Shown one piece after another: positions 52,105 through 61,728 of a stretch of 64,000 nt of DNA. The stretch is from Lachnospiraceae bacterium. GTDB taxonomy: Bacteria; Bacillota; Clostridia; Lachnospirales; Lachnospiraceae. The notes under the pieces are model-generated. The model saw only the letters and a program-made list of their open reading frames with translations. It was not told the DNA's origin and made no database searches. The stretch is taken from assembly GCA_910575035.1 (NCBI GenBank), contig CAJTDL010000008.1, positions 62,001 through 126,000 of the forward strand, written 5' to 3'. The translations under genes were made by a program, and so were the position numbers. Position 1 is the stretch's first letter, and the number at the start of each line of letters is the position of its first letter.

Positions 52105-53166
52105 ATGTTAGAACTGGCATTGTGCCTGCTTATGGCCTTATTTTTATTGGCAGAATTTATGATTTTTGGCGTTGGCATACAAAAAATATTTCGGCTTGAT
52201 TTTAGAAAATACGAAGTGATCCTAACAGGTTTTTTCGTATATTTTGGCATATTCCAAATTGTGGCGCTGCCTATGATCCTGCTCCAGCGTCCTTTCCATG
52301 AACTTACCGCCCTCTGGGTTGGGTTCATCCTCCTGGCCAATATCATCCTGCTGTTCTGGGCCAGGCGGGAATTGTGGAAGCTGGCAGCCGGCATCTGCCG
52401 CGGCTTCTGGCAGGCAAAGGGGATCGCGCTCCTGTGCGCACTGCTGATCATTGGTTTTACCTGCTATTTCCATTCTGCCCAGCAATACCTGGGATGGGAT
52501 ACTTCCTATTATATAGGCACGGTAAATACAACGGTTTACACGGACAGCATGTATGTCTTTGACGGGGCAGATGGGACGGCAGGCAAATTCCTGAACCTGC
52601 GCTATGCCCTCTCCTCTTTCTACATGCACTCCGCCATCCTTTGCAGGCTCGCCTCCATGAACGCCATTATCGTACAAAAATACGTGATTGGGACAATCTG
52701 CATCCTGGTGCATGCCCTAATCCTTTTTTCCATTGGCAAAAGGCTCTTTGGCCGGGAATCCAAAAAAGCCCTCTCCTTTCTGTTCTGGGGAATGTTCCTC
52801 AACTATGGCTTTAATACCATTTACACCACATCCTCCTTTTTACTGCTTCGGGCATATGAGGCCAAGGGCTTCTGCGCAAATGTGGTAATCCCCGCTATCT
52901 TTTATGCTGCAATTTGCCTCTGGGAGAGCCAGCAGAAACGGGAGCATTGGTGGATGCTGTTTTTCTTTGTCTTTGCCAGTGTGCCTTTGTCCATGTCTTC
53001 CATCTTCATTGCACCTGTCCTGACTGCCATCCTTTTGGCTGCAGAATGGCTGATCCGAAGGGACTGGAGGATCCTATGGCGGGGGTTCTGGTGCGTGGTT
53101 CCAAACGGCTTATATCTGGCGGTTTATTTTTTGTATACCCAAGGATACAGGATCGCTGTACATTAG
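52105..53166 (+). CDS. multispanning membrane protein, N-terminal part of a split gene
   Basis: 353 residues, about nine or ten hydrophobic helices, with a polar loop YLGWDTSYYIGTVNTTVYTD. The ending is a TAG at 53164-53166 directly after a transmembrane segment. The same frame continues into the next open region. Together they have the length and layout of large clostridial membrane proteins of unknown function (possibly DUF6077) found in surface-glycan clusters. The start is ATG 52105 with AAAGGGG upstream; ATG 52057 is an alternative. Confidence 0.7.
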   Translation: MLELALCLLMALFLLAEFMIFGVGIQKIFRLDFRKYEVILTGFFVYFGIFQIVALPMILLQRPFHELTALWVGFILLANIILLFWARRELWKLAAGICRGFWQAKGIALLCALLIIGFTCYFHSAQQYLGWDTSYYIGTVNTTVYTDSMYVFDGADGTAGKFLNLRYALSSFYMHSAILCRLASMNAIIVQKYVIGTICILVHALILFSIGKRLFGRESKKALSFLFWGMFLNYGFNTIYTTSSFLLLRAYEAKGFCANVVIPAIFYAAICLWESQQKREHWWMLFFFVFASVPLSMSSIFIAPVLTAILLAAEWLIRRDWRILWRGFWCVVPNGLYLAVYFLYTQGYRIAVH

Positions 53167-53178
53167 AGGAGGAACGCT

Positions 53179-53979
53179 ATGTCGCAAACAGGAGATATTA
53201 TACAGACTATCCAGGATTATATGGGCGAGACCATTTATCTGCCTATGTTCCTTTGCTGCCTGCTCATCTGCTACTGTACAGGAAAAAAGGACAGCAGAAA
53301 GCGGATCTTATGGCTTTCTGTTTTGGGGATCCTGGCTATTTTCAACAATGTGTCTATCCGGGTAATCGGAAAATTCACGGATACCATAACCTATTACCGA
53401 TTTCTGTGGGCTGTGCCAGTCCTTCTGGCCATTGCTTATGTGATCACAAAAGCCATCACAGGGCTCAGGAAAATTTGGGAAAAAGCGGTGGTTCTTGGGG
53501 TCGTGCTTTTGCTGTCCTGGGGATTTGGGAGCAGCTTTGTGACGGAGGAAAGCCTGCGTTTTCCGGAAAATAAATATAACCTGCCAGCAGAGGCCATAGC
53601 AGTCTGTGACATAATTGCCCAAGACAAGGACGAGGAGCGGCCTGTAGTAGCATTTGATATGGGCACACAGCTGGCGTCAAGGGCTTATGACCCTTCTATC
53701 GTCTGGGGAATCCGGCGGAAAGCTTATATCGAACATAACGACATGGAAGGGTATGAAGAGGCTGGGAAATATAAGGCGGATAAAGTGCTGATCCATGCCG
53801 TGAATTATGGTGTACAGGGGGAGGGGGAACTGCTGAAAAAGGCGCTTTCCAAGAGGAAAGTGGATTATATTGTGACCTTTACCGGGTATGGGATGGATGC
53901 GTATTTTGAGGGATTGGGATATTCATTGGTGGACAGGTGCGGAGAAAAGAGTGTATACGGGAAAGGAAAAGGGCTTTAA
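53179..53979 (+). CDS. C-terminal part of the split membrane protein
   Basis: 266 residues, in the same reading frame as the preceding gene, separated only by TAG and three codons. Three helices (about 18-35, 42-55, 66-88 and a last one near 105-125 that may be the signal-like fourth) are followed by a soluble domain (about 125-266) with a conserved-looking VVAFDMGTQLASRAYD. AGGAGG exactly six bases before the ATG makes translation of a separate polypeptide likely. It may therefore work as a two-subunit protein, or be the downstream half of a gene broken by a nonsense mutation. Confidence 0.65.
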   Translation: MSQTGDIIQTIQDYMGETIYLPMFLCCLLICYCTGKKDSRKRILWLSVLGILAIFNNVSIRVIGKFTDTITYYRFLWAVPVLLAIAYVITKAITGLRKIWEKAVVLGVVLLLSWGFGSSFVTEESLRFPENKYNLPAEAIAVCDIIAQDKDEERPVVAFDMGTQLASRAYDPSIVWGIRRKAYIEHNDMEGYEEAGKYKADKVLIHAVNYGVQGEGELLKKALSKRKVDYIVTFTGYGMDAYFEGLGYSLVDRCGEKSVYGKGKGL

Positions 53980-53987
53980 AAAACATT

Positions 53988-54452
53988 TTAATCAACCCTC
54001 AGTCTTTTCTCCATAATTTCATAAACCAATTTAACATCATTTTCTAATTCGTAAACGCCATGCCCCACTGTTTGGTAGCCTCTGTGCTCATATAGGCAGG
54101 CTGCTGGAAGCGAAGCATCTAAAATAGCCGTTTCATGCTTTTTTCTGATTTCAGCTTCCAAGCAATCCATAATCTGCGAACCGCAGCCCTGCCTCTGGCA
54201 AGAGGGCAATACATACACCCCCGTGATATGGTTTCCGTCAAAACAACCAGTTCCAACAATCATGCCATCTCTCATCAATACTCCCATATTTCCAGAAGCT
54301 ATGCCATCTAAAATATGCCCCTTGCTATGGTGCCTGCAAAAGAAATCTACCACTTCTTTGGGGTAGTACTTTGGGTATATTGTCTTAATCGCCGTATGCA
54401 AAACATGGTAGATTGCCTCTGACATATCAAAATCCGCCGCTATATATTCCAT
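53988..54452 (-). CDS. GNAT-family N-acetyltransferase
   Basis: 154 residues. ITGVYVLPSCQRQGCGSQIM is the acetyl-CoA-binding motif (V-x-P-x-x-x-x-x-G-x-G), and LYEHRGYQTVG the C-terminal signature. Acceptor unknown; a sugar amine made by the neighbouring aminotransferase is possible but unproven. The start at ATG 54452 has GGAGG six bases upstream, better than the longer frame to 54470. Confidence 0.85.
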   Translation of the reverse strand: MEYIAADFDMSEAIYHVLHTAIKTIYPKYYPKEVVDFFCRHHSKGHILDGIASGNMGVLMRDGMIVGTGCFDGNHITGVYVLPSCQRQGCGSQIMDCLEAEIRKKHETAILDASLPAACLYEHRGYQTVGHGVYELENDVKLVYEIMEKRLRVD

Positions 54453-54489
54453 ATCTTCCCTCCGAAACAATTTAGAAACGCCACAGACA

Positions 54490-55671
54490 TCACCACAAAG
54501 ACTGTATCACTTTGCAAATCCGATCCAAATCTGCATCTGTCATTTTGGTGTCACTGGGGAGGCATACGCCATGCTGGAATAACTGCCCTCCAATGCTGGT
54601 GTCTGCGCCTGTCTCCTGATCTACAGCCTGTAAGCCTTGTTCCGGGGAAATAAAGTCATAGGAGGCAAATACCGGCTGCAGGTGCATAGGCTTCCAGACC
54701 GGGCGGCTTTCCACATCATCCTTTTCCAACGCCTCCATAATGCCCAAGGGGGCAACGGGAGCAGACTCGGCCAATTGAATGCAGGTAAGCCAGCAGTTGC
54801 TCTGGGTGCCTTCATACAGGGGCATAAATTCTATTCCGGGAAGATGGGACAGGCGGCTTTTGTAGTAGGAATAGATGAATCGCTTTTTCTGGATTCGCCG
54901 TTCCAGTACCTTGAGCTGGCCCCGGCCTATACCAGCTACGATATTGCTCATACGGTAATTGTAGCCGATTTCGGTGTGCTGATACCAGCGGGCTGGCTCT
55001 CTGGCCTGGGTGGACCAGTAGAGCACTTTAGCGGCTCTTTCCTGGGCGTCTGGGGTGTTGAACAGGAGCATGCCGCCACCGGAGCTGGTAATGATCTTAT
55101 TGCCATTAAAGCTGATAATCCCATAATCGCCGAAGGTTCCCGTGTATTGGCCCTGGCAGGTGGTTCCCAGGCTTTCAGCAGCATCTTCCACCAAGGGGAC
55201 TTGATGTTCCCGGCAGATTTGGGCGATTTCCTGGATTTGGGCACATAATCCATAGAGATGGACAGCCAGGACAGCTTTCGGCTTTTTACCAAGCTTCCCG
55301 TATTTCTCAAAGGCAGACTGGAGGGACTGGGGATCCATGTTCCAGGTTTCCCTATTGCTGTCAATAAATACAGGGACAGCTTTTTCGTACAGGATGGGGT
55401 TTGCCGAGGCGGAAAAGGTCAGATCCTGGCAAAACACCAGGTCGCCCTGGCCAACGCCAATGGATTTAAGCGCCATATGTATGGCGGCGGTTCCAGAGGA
55501 AAGGGCCACCGCTGCCTTAGCGCCCAGCTTCTGTACCATTGCTTTTTCAAACTCTGTCACGTTTTTTCCAAGGGGGGCGATCCAGTTAGTGTCAAAGGCC
55601 TCCTTAATATAAGATTGTTCGTAGCCTTCCTCGCTCATATGGGGGGAGGAAAGGAAAATATGCTCTTTCAT
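54490..55671 (-). CDS. DegT/DnrJ/EryC1-type sugar aminotransferase
   Basis: 393 residues, fold type I PLP enzyme. Internal aldimine Lys192 (FNGNKIITSSGGG), VEDAAESLGT with the PLP-contacting Asp, and LSSGTAAIHMAL near residue 60 are the family signatures. It transaminates a nucleotide-linked keto-sugar to an amino sugar. The closest pattern is the group that includes bacillosamine-pathway aminotransferases (PglE/EpsN), but the substrate cannot be fixed from sequence. It is next to the acetyltransferase and the UDP-glucose dehydrogenase. Confidence 0.92.
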   Translation of the reverse strand: MKEHIFLSSPHMSEEGYEQSYIKEAFDTNWIAPLGKNVTEFEKAMVQKLGAKAAVALSSGTAAIHMALKSIGVGQGDLVFCQDLTFSASANPILYEKAVPVFIDSNRETWNMDPQSLQSAFEKYGKLGKKPKAVLAVHLYGLCAQIQEIAQICREHQVPLVEDAAESLGTTCQGQYTGTFGDYGIISFNGNKIITSSGGGMLLFNTPDAQERAAKVLYWSTQAREPARWYQHTEIGYNYRMSNIVAGIGRGQLKVLERRIQKKRFIYSYYKSRLSHLPGIEFMPLYEGTQSNCWLTCIQLAESAPVAPLGIMEALEKDDVESRPVWKPMHLQPVFASYDFISPEQGLQAVDQETGADTSIGGQLFQHGVCLPSDTKMTDADLDRICKVIQSLW

Positions 55672-55725
55672 TAATTCTTATTCCTTTCTAAAAATAAAGA
55701 CAGGCGCTGCAATATACAGGGGCTT

Positions 55726-56910
55726 CTAATCCTTGCCCCATAAATCCCTGGTGTAGACTTTATCCTTCACATCGCCCAACTCATCATTCCAGCGGTTGGC
55801 AAGGATGATGTCGCTTTTTGCTTTAAATGCTTCCAGATCATGGTATACCTTGCTGCGGAAAAAGTCCTCCTCTGCCATGGTTGGCTCATAGACAATCACT
55901 TCTACGCCCTTGGCCTTAATCCGCTTCATAACGCCCTGGATGGAGGACTGGCGGAAATTGTCAGAATCGGCTTTCATTGCAAGTCGGTAAACGCCAACCG
56001 TTTTGGGGTTCCGCTCCAATACGCTTTCTGCAATAAAATCTTTCCGGGTGCGGTTGGCTTCTACAATAGCGCCGATAATATTGTTAGGCACATCTGCATA
56101 ATTTGCCAATAGCTGCTTTGTATCCTTAGGCAGGCAATAGCCTCCATAGCCAAAAGAAGGGTTGTTATAATGGCTGCCAATCCTGGGATCTAGGCCAACG
56201 CCTTCTATAATCTGCCTGCTGTCCAGGCCGCGGACCTCTGCATAGGTATCCAATTCATTAAAATAAGAAACACGCAATGCCAGATAGGTATTGGCAAAGA
56301 GCTTAATAGCCTCCGCCTCTGTCAGGTTTGTAAAGAGCACGGGAATCTCCTCTTTGATTGCCCCCTGCTCCAACAGAGAGGCAAAATCCTTTGCCCGCTG
56401 CTCCATTTTCCCATTCCCTTTGGGTGATCCTACAATAATCCTGGAAGGATACAGGTTATCGTACAATGCCCTCCCTTCCCGCAGAAATTCCGGAGAGAAC
56501 AAGATATTCTCCACCTGAAATTTCTTCAATAGCAACTCTGTAAACCCCACCGGTATTGTCGATTTTATCACAATCGTACAAGATGGATTGACCCTTTCTA
56601 CCAGCTGAACCACCTTCTCCACAGTAGAAGTGTCAAAATGGTTCTTTTGGGGATCATAATTTGTCGGCGTACAGACAATCACATATTCTGCTTCCCGATA
56701 CGCCTTTTCCCCATCCAGTGTAGCCGTCAGCCCCAATTCCTTTGTCGCTAAATATTCCTCAATCTCCTTGTCCACAATCGGGGATTTCCTGTTGTTTATC
56801 ATGTCCACCTTTTCCGGCACAATATCCACAGCGCACACCTCATGGTTCTGGGACAGCAAAACTGCCAGAGACAGCCCCACATATCCCGTTCCCGCAACCG
56901 CTATTTTCAT
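55726..56910 (-). CDS. ugd: UDP-glucose 6-dehydrogenase
   Basis: 394 residues. Rossmann [10 protein letters not shown] at the start, the catalytic Cys in [23 protein letters not shown], and a second nucleotide-binding half. It oxidises UDP-glucose to UDP-glucuronate with two NAD. The start at 56910 has GGAGG upstream. The product feeds the decarboxylase at 9659-10600. Length and the [10 protein letters not shown] form suggest the short bacterial Ugd type; a UDP-N-acetylmannosamine dehydrogenase is less likely. Confidence 0.9.
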   Translation of the reverse strand: MKIAVAGTGYVGLSLAVLLSQNHEVCAVDIVPEKVDMINNRKSPIVDKEIEEYLATKELGLTATLDGEKAYREAEYVIVCTPTNYDPQKNHFDTSTVEKVVQLVERVNPSCTIVIKSTIPVGFTELLLKKFQVENILFSPEFLREGRALYDNLYPSRIIVGSPKGNGKMEQRAKDFASLLEQGAIKEEIPVLFTNLTEAEAIKLFANTYLALRVSYFNELDTYAEVRGLDSRQIIEGVGLDPRIGSHYNNPSFGYGGYCLPKDTKQLLANYADVPNNIIGAIVEANRTRKDFIAESVLERNPKTVGVYRLAMKADSDNFRQSSIQGVMKRIKAKGVEVIVYEPTMAEEDFFRSKVYHDLEAFKAKSDIILANRWNDELGDVKDKVYTRDLWGKD

Positions 56911-57022
56911 GTCCAATACCTCCAAATATCCTTTTTTAATCTCCTGTACAGTTTAAACACTCTTCCCGTTTCCCAACAGAACTTCCAGCTTTTTGGAGAC
57001 TGGAACCGCAGGATTTAACTCC

Positions 57023-57970
57023 CTAAGACATAATTTCCAAAAACTCCTCATATTCCTTCTTATTATAAAAATACCCTTCTTCCTTCCCACAAATCCCCAA
57101 CGCCTCAAACCATTCCTCTTTCAGCCTCTCAAACAGCGTCTCTTTTTTCGCCCCAGTAATGGTATTCAGGTTCCAGAGGCTAAAGTGCAAAGCATAATTA
57201 ATATAATCCTGCTCCAATTCCCGGTAAAGCCCAAACCGCTCCAGATTTCCTTTCAACGCCTGCAATGCCTCATAAAAGCACTGCCATGACCTTTCCCTTG
57301 TGTTTGATAGGGATTCCTTATTATTCCGCCTCTGATGAGCCAGCACCTCATCCAGGATCTCAACCCTTTTTGCCAGCACCAGGGCCGAAAATACAAACAG
57401 CAGGTCATTGGATGTCCGCTGCTCCTGAAATTCCAGCCCATGTTCCAGAATAAAGCTGCGCTCAAACAGCTTATCCCAAGCCCAGCCCACAAACACCTTA
57501 AACACATTTCCTGTAAAAGTGCGGTGGCTCATAGGGCGGTATGGAGGAATCTCCCCTTTGCGCAAAGTCCAATTTACCTTTACAAATTCATCCTGATCCT
57601 CATGGTACTGGTCTGACCGAAATACCAGCAGCTGCGCTTTGGCTTCCTTGGCTTTCTGGTAGGCCTTCTCCAGCATATTCGTTTCAAAAAAATCATCTGA
57701 ATCCAAAAAAGACAGATACTCCCCCCGCGCCATAGACAATCCCCTGTTCCGGGCTGCGCCTGCCCCCTGGTTCTGCTGGCAAACCACCCTGATGCGCGGA
57801 TCCTTTTTGGCATATGCCTGCAAGATCTGCGGGGAATCATCTGCAGATCCATCATCAATGCAGATCACTTCTATTTCCTGCAATGTCTGACCTACAATGC
57901 TGTCCATACATTGCCTGAGATATTTCCCCACATTGTAGACAGGCAGTATTACAGATACCTTCGGCTCCAT
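57023..57970 (-). CDS. family 2 glycosyltransferase
   Basis: 315 residues. VSVILPVYNVGKYLRQCMD, CIDDGSADDSP and FLDSDDFFE are the GT-A motifs. The C-terminal half is helical and charged without a membrane segment. The start at ATG 57970 has GGAGG five bases upstream. It probably adds a sugar to a lipid-linked intermediate; donor unknown. Confidence 0.88.
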   Translation of the reverse strand: MEPKVSVILPVYNVGKYLRQCMDSIVGQTLQEIEVICIDDGSADDSPQILQAYAKKDPRIRVVCQQNQGAGAARNRGLSMARGEYLSFLDSDDFFETNMLEKAYQKAKEAKAQLLVFRSDQYHEDQDEFVKVNWTLRKGEIPPYRPMSHRTFTGNVFKVFVGWAWDKLFERSFILEHGLEFQEQRTSNDLLFVFSALVLAKRVEILDEVLAHQRRNNKESLSNTRERSWQCFYEALQALKGNLERFGLYRELEQDYINYALHFSLWNLNTITGAKKETLFERLKEEWFEALGICGKEEGYFYNKKEYEEFLEIMS

Positions 57971-58017
57971 CTTTTCCTCCATTCCTGCACCATATTTCAT
58001 GCCTTATTTACCAATTC

Positions 58018-59244
58018 TTACCTTCCAAACAGCAGCTGCTTGATTTTTCTTGGAATATAGGTCAGCGCCCTTCCGATCCGATAGGACAGAGATCCCCTGA
58101 TATGCTTGAGCTGCTTACCCAGGCTGCGGTTCTTCTGTTCCAGACTTTTCACCTTTTTATCAAGCTTTGCAGCCTTTGTTTCCAGCTTCCCAGCCTTTAA
58201 TTCCAGCTTTCCAATCTTCTTCTCCAATTTTACAACCTTCGCCTCTAACCTCACCACTTTTACAGGAGAAAGCACATAAAGCTGGTAATAAGCATCTGGG
58301 TCTCTGGCAATTAACTGGATACGGTTCCAGGAAGCCTCGGTAAATAAGGAATGGTCCAGTTCCCCTTTCTCCAGCCCCCGCTTAAATTCTGCCCCAAAAC
58401 GCTTAACATATTCCCTCTTATATTCATGCCCCACACGCTTGACGGTTCCAAGGTAATTATTATATTTCTTGAACCAATACATGCCTTTAAACCGCTCCCA
58501 TAATCCTGGATGCTCCATTAAAATATCCCGGATATGGTCATACTCCACATTCATGCAATATACCTTTTGCGGATTATGGACAGAGGAATTGGGATTATCC
58601 CGGCGGTTCCAATAATAAGGGTGGTCTAAAATCATAGCCTTCTTTCCAAAGATAAAGGTCTGGAACCAAAAGCCATTGTCCTGGAAAGATGCCCCCGGCG
58701 TCTCATTATGGCGGATATGGTACTCCTCTAAAAAGCTTCTCTTGTAAATACCGCTCCATGTATTCATAATATAGCGCAGTGTCTGGGGATTTGCGCTTGG
58801 GTCAAAGACTTTGTGATAGTCCTCTGGATCTTTGGACAAATGATTGTAAACAAGGGACATATCCCCTGTTTCTTCCCGTTTGAACCGATAGAAATCTGCT
58901 TTTACAAAATCCAGGCCATATGCCTCTGCTTTATTGTATAAATCCTCATACATATTCAGCGAGACAAAATCATCCGGCTCCACAATCCCAATATATTCCC
59001 CTGTTGCCTTTTCCAGCCCAATATTCATGCCGATGCCATAGCCGCCATTTTCCTTATCTACCAATATGATCCTGGGATCCTGTTTTTCATACCGTTTGAG
59101 GATACTCAGGGAGCCATCCGTGGAGCCATCATTGATACATATAATCTCTATATCCTTTAATGTCTGGTTGACAACGCTTTCCATACATTCTTCCAGGTAC
59201 ATTTCCACATTATAAGTTGGAATAATAATTGATACTTTTGCCAT
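58018..59244 (-). CDS. family 2 glycosyltransferase with heptad-repeat C-terminus
   Basis: 408 residues. KVSIIIPTYNVEMYLEECM, CINDGSTDGS and IVEPDDFVS at the N-terminal GT-A domain. Residues about 330-385 are a regular 7-residue repeat (KLEKKIG, KLELKAG, KLETKAA, KLDKKVK) that should form a coiled coil, so the enzyme may be oligomeric or bind a partner. A basic amphipathic end (YIPRKIKQLLFGR) could touch the membrane. Start ATG 59244 with GAGGAG upstream. Confidence 0.88.
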   Translation of the reverse strand: MAKVSIIIPTYNVEMYLEECMESVVNQTLKDIEIICINDGSTDGSLSILKRYEKQDPRIILVDKENGGYGIGMNIGLEKATGEYIGIVEPDDFVSLNMYEDLYNKAEAYGLDFVKADFYRFKREETGDMSLVYNHLSKDPEDYHKVFDPSANPQTLRYIMNTWSGIYKRSFLEEYHIRHNETPGASFQDNGFWFQTFIFGKKAMILDHPYYWNRRDNPNSSVHNPQKVYCMNVEYDHIRDILMEHPGLWERFKGMYWFKKYNNYLGTVKRVGHEYKREYVKRFGAEFKRGLEKGELDHSLFTEASWNRIQLIARDPDAYYQLYVLSPVKVVRLEAKVVKLEKKIGKLELKAGKLETKAAKLDKKVKSLEQKNRSLGKQLKHIRGSLSYRIGRALTYIPRKIKQLLFGR

Positions 59245-59305
59245 TTTTTTCTCCTCGCCCATTCAATTATCCATATTTGTAACTTCCATACTTTTGCTTA
59301 TCTTT

Positions 59306-60349
59306 TTATCCTTCTGTCCTATGGTGCCCCAGGCATTGGGATACCACTTCTTTTCCAGTCTTTAATATATCTCCCCAGAGAATGGATCCCAAAATACCCA
59401 CCAGGGTATAGGATACCCACCAGCCATGGTTTGTTGCATATACCGGATAATATTTGAGTATTTCCGAAAGGGTCACCGGCTTCTGGTCGATGAAAAGCTG
59501 CAGCGCAATCACTATCCGAAAAGCCACAAACTGCCAGATTACAATATCAATACTCCTTTTTCCCAAAAAGCAAAGCAGCTTCCTGAATTTTCCTGCCATA
59601 TGCAGCTTCCATTGGCTTAACTGCCCTGAGCAGTACAAAACAGCATAGGAAGCCATAAGCGCACCTGCCACAAATCCAAGGGGAGAAGAATAGTCATTGC
59701 TGCCCATATTTGCATGGCCATTGTGTCCAATCACTGCAAATAGGCCAAAGAAAATAACTGCAAGCTCCCATCGCCAGAAAGCCTTTAGCCTGTCCTGATT
59801 TTCCCTGATCCAATAGCCAATTGCATAAAAGCCGCCCAACACCAGGTTCCTGCTCAGCATATAGGGGAAATCCACACAAAATCCCACAACAGCCCCTACA
59901 AGAAAAACCACAGTAACGCAAGCCCTTCGATATCGCCACTTTTTCCAAAAACAGTCCAGCCCTTTATAGAGAATTGATACCCAAAATAAGGCGCTTAAAA
60001 ACCACGTGGCTCCAAAAAACTGCCCATCCTTTTCCACAGCCAATACCATTGTTGCTGCTGTTTTCAAAAATGCCCGCAGGGACATATGGGCCATCCCTGT
60101 AGCCGCTTTTAAACATAATGCCATCAGATTCCAAAAAACAAAGGGGAAGTATAAGCTCTTTGCCTTTCGCTTGGCAAATTCTCCAAAGGATGGGTTTGGA
60201 TTATACAAATATCCGGAGATCAAAAAGAAAAATGGCATGTGGAATTGATAGATGTAACTGCTGTATGGGCCTTTCGCATGGGCCCATACCACTGTGATAA
60301 TGCCAATTCCCTTTGCGATATCCAAAAATGCGATCCTGCTCTTATCCAT
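59306..60349 (-). CDS. acyltransferase family 3 membrane protein
   Basis: 347 residues, about ten transmembrane helices. The FLDIAKGIGIITVVWAHA start, with a conserved His, and FHMPFFFLISGYLY are typical of the integral-membrane acyltransferase 3 family, which O-acetylates sugars of surface glycans. It most likely decorates the polymer made by the neighbouring enzymes. Confidence 0.88.
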   Translation of the reverse strand: MDKSRIAFLDIAKGIGIITVVWAHAKGPYSSYIYQFHMPFFFLISGYLYNPNPSFGEFAKRKAKSLYFPFVFWNLMALCLKAATGMAHMSLRAFLKTAATMVLAVEKDGQFFGATWFLSALFWVSILYKGLDCFWKKWRYRRACVTVVFLVGAVVGFCVDFPYMLSRNLVLGGFYAIGYWIRENQDRLKAFWRWELAVIFFGLFAVIGHNGHANMGSNDYSSPLGFVAGALMASYAVLYCSGQLSQWKLHMAGKFRKLLCFLGKRSIDIVIWQFVAFRIVIALQLFIDQKPVTLSEILKYYPVYATNHGWWVSYTLVGILGSILWGDILKTGKEVVSQCLGHHRTEG

Positions 60350-60362
60350 CGTTTTCTGCCCC

Positions 60363-61724
60363 CTATTTCTTCACTGCCGTCTTCTGCCCCTTCTCAATCC
60401 CCTCTGTATTTTCTTTCTGGAAAATAATCTTAAAGGTCATAAGCATCAGCCTGATATCCAGCCAGGCAGAATAGCTTTCAATATAGGTCAAGTCCAGCTT
60501 CAGCTTATCATACGGCGTCGTATTGTATTTTCCATAAATCTGTGCATAGCCTGTCAGCCCCGCCTTCACCTTCAGGCGAAAGCTAAATTCTGGGATAACC
60601 TCCTCATACTCTTTCGCAATGGACTCCCGCTCCGGCCTGGGCCCCACAAAGGACATTTCGCCTTTAAAAATATTAAAGATCTGGGGCAGCTCATCAAAAT
60701 GGGTCTGGCGCAGCACCCGCCCCACAGGCGTAATCCGGCTGTCATTTTTCTTGGCAAGCTGCGCCCCATCCTTCTCACTGTCCATCCGCATGCTGCGGAA
60801 CTTGATGATCTGAAACTTCTCCCCATCCCGGGTCAGCCGCTCCTGGGTGTAAAATACCGGCCCTTTATCATACATTTTAATACAGACTGCAATTACCAGC
60901 ATAAAGGGCGAGGATATGACAATGGCAACAGCGGAAAGCACAATATCCATGCCCCGCTTCACAAACCGCTGCTCTATGGTAAGCCCACGGTTCCTGGCCA
61001 GCATCAGCGGCGAGTCAAACAGATGGATTCTCTCTGTGCCTGTCAGGATAATATCAGAAATCTTCGGCGTAATATAAGTCCTCTTATTCTGGTCAAAGCA
61101 AAACTTCAAAATGGGATTGCGCATTTTCGTAGGCAAGTCGCACAGCACCACCGCCTCATACTCTAAAATCTTCCGGTACAAAGCCTCATATCCCATGTAG
61201 ACGCTTGCCGTAGCGCAGACATTGTATTTGTCCTTCCGGGAATTGATCTTGTGGATCAGGTCATCCGGGGAATGGGCTCCATAGATCACAATCATCTTCC
61301 TGGGAGGGTACAGGCGGGTATAAATCCGCCGCACCAAATAAACACTGGGCAGGATTACTAACAATTCCGCCCCCATCAATACCGCCATGGGATGAACCGG
61401 CATATAATCATTCGCCACCAGGCACACCTGCAGATACCCTACCACATTGGCGCAAAAAATAGACAGCGCCTGGGACAGGCAGATATCTGTAATCCGCAGA
61501 TACCCTACCTTATACCCTCCAAAGGTTCTGGTAAAAAAATACATCACCAGCAAATACATGCCGATCACTGCCCAATTTCCTCTGTTAAAGGGGCGGTTGG
61601 CCTTCTCCAGCATGGGATAATATATCACATACCAGGTATACCCAAACATCACGCCCTCAATGGCCAGCATAATATAATTCGCCGCCAGGTTCAATAAATG
61701 CTTATACTGTTCTCTTCTTCTCAT
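60363..61724 (-). CDS. polyprenyl glycosylphosphotransferase 2
   Basis: 453 residues. Hydrophobic N-terminal half and a C-terminal sugar transferase domain: KRGMDIVLSAVAIVISSPF, KGPVFYTQERLTRDG, KFRSMRMDSEKDG, DELPQIFNIFKGEMSFVGPRP, and VKAGLTGYAQIYGKY. It differs in detail from the enzyme at 40451-41863 and may initiate a different glycan or use another sugar. It starts four bases after the methyltransferase-kinase gene ends. Confidence 0.92.
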   Translation of the reverse strand: MRRREQYKHLLNLAANYIMLAIEGVMFGYTWYVIYYPMLEKANRPFNRGNWAVIGMYLLVMYFFTRTFGGYKVGYLRITDICLSQALSIFCANVVGYLQVCLVANDYMPVHPMAVLMGAELLVILPSVYLVRRIYTRLYPPRKMIVIYGAHSPDDLIHKINSRKDKYNVCATASVYMGYEALYRKILEYEAVVLCDLPTKMRNPILKFCFDQNKRTYITPKISDIILTGTERIHLFDSPLMLARNRGLTIEQRFVKRGMDIVLSAVAIVISSPFMLVIAVCIKMYDKGPVFYTQERLTRDGEKFQIIKFRSMRMDSEKDGAQLAKKNDSRITPVGRVLRQTHFDELPQIFNIFKGEMSFVGPRPERESIAKEYEEVIPEFSFRLKVKAGLTGYAQIYGKYNTTPYDKLKLDLTYIESYSAWLDIRLMLMTFKIIFQKENTEGIEKGQKTAVKK

Positions 61725-61728
61725 GTCC

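Noticed and set aside
53164-53166. Reading the TAG as pyrrolysine or another recoded residue
   Set aside because: No supporting element is visible and an ideal ribosome-binding site follows, so reinitiation explains the arrangement better.
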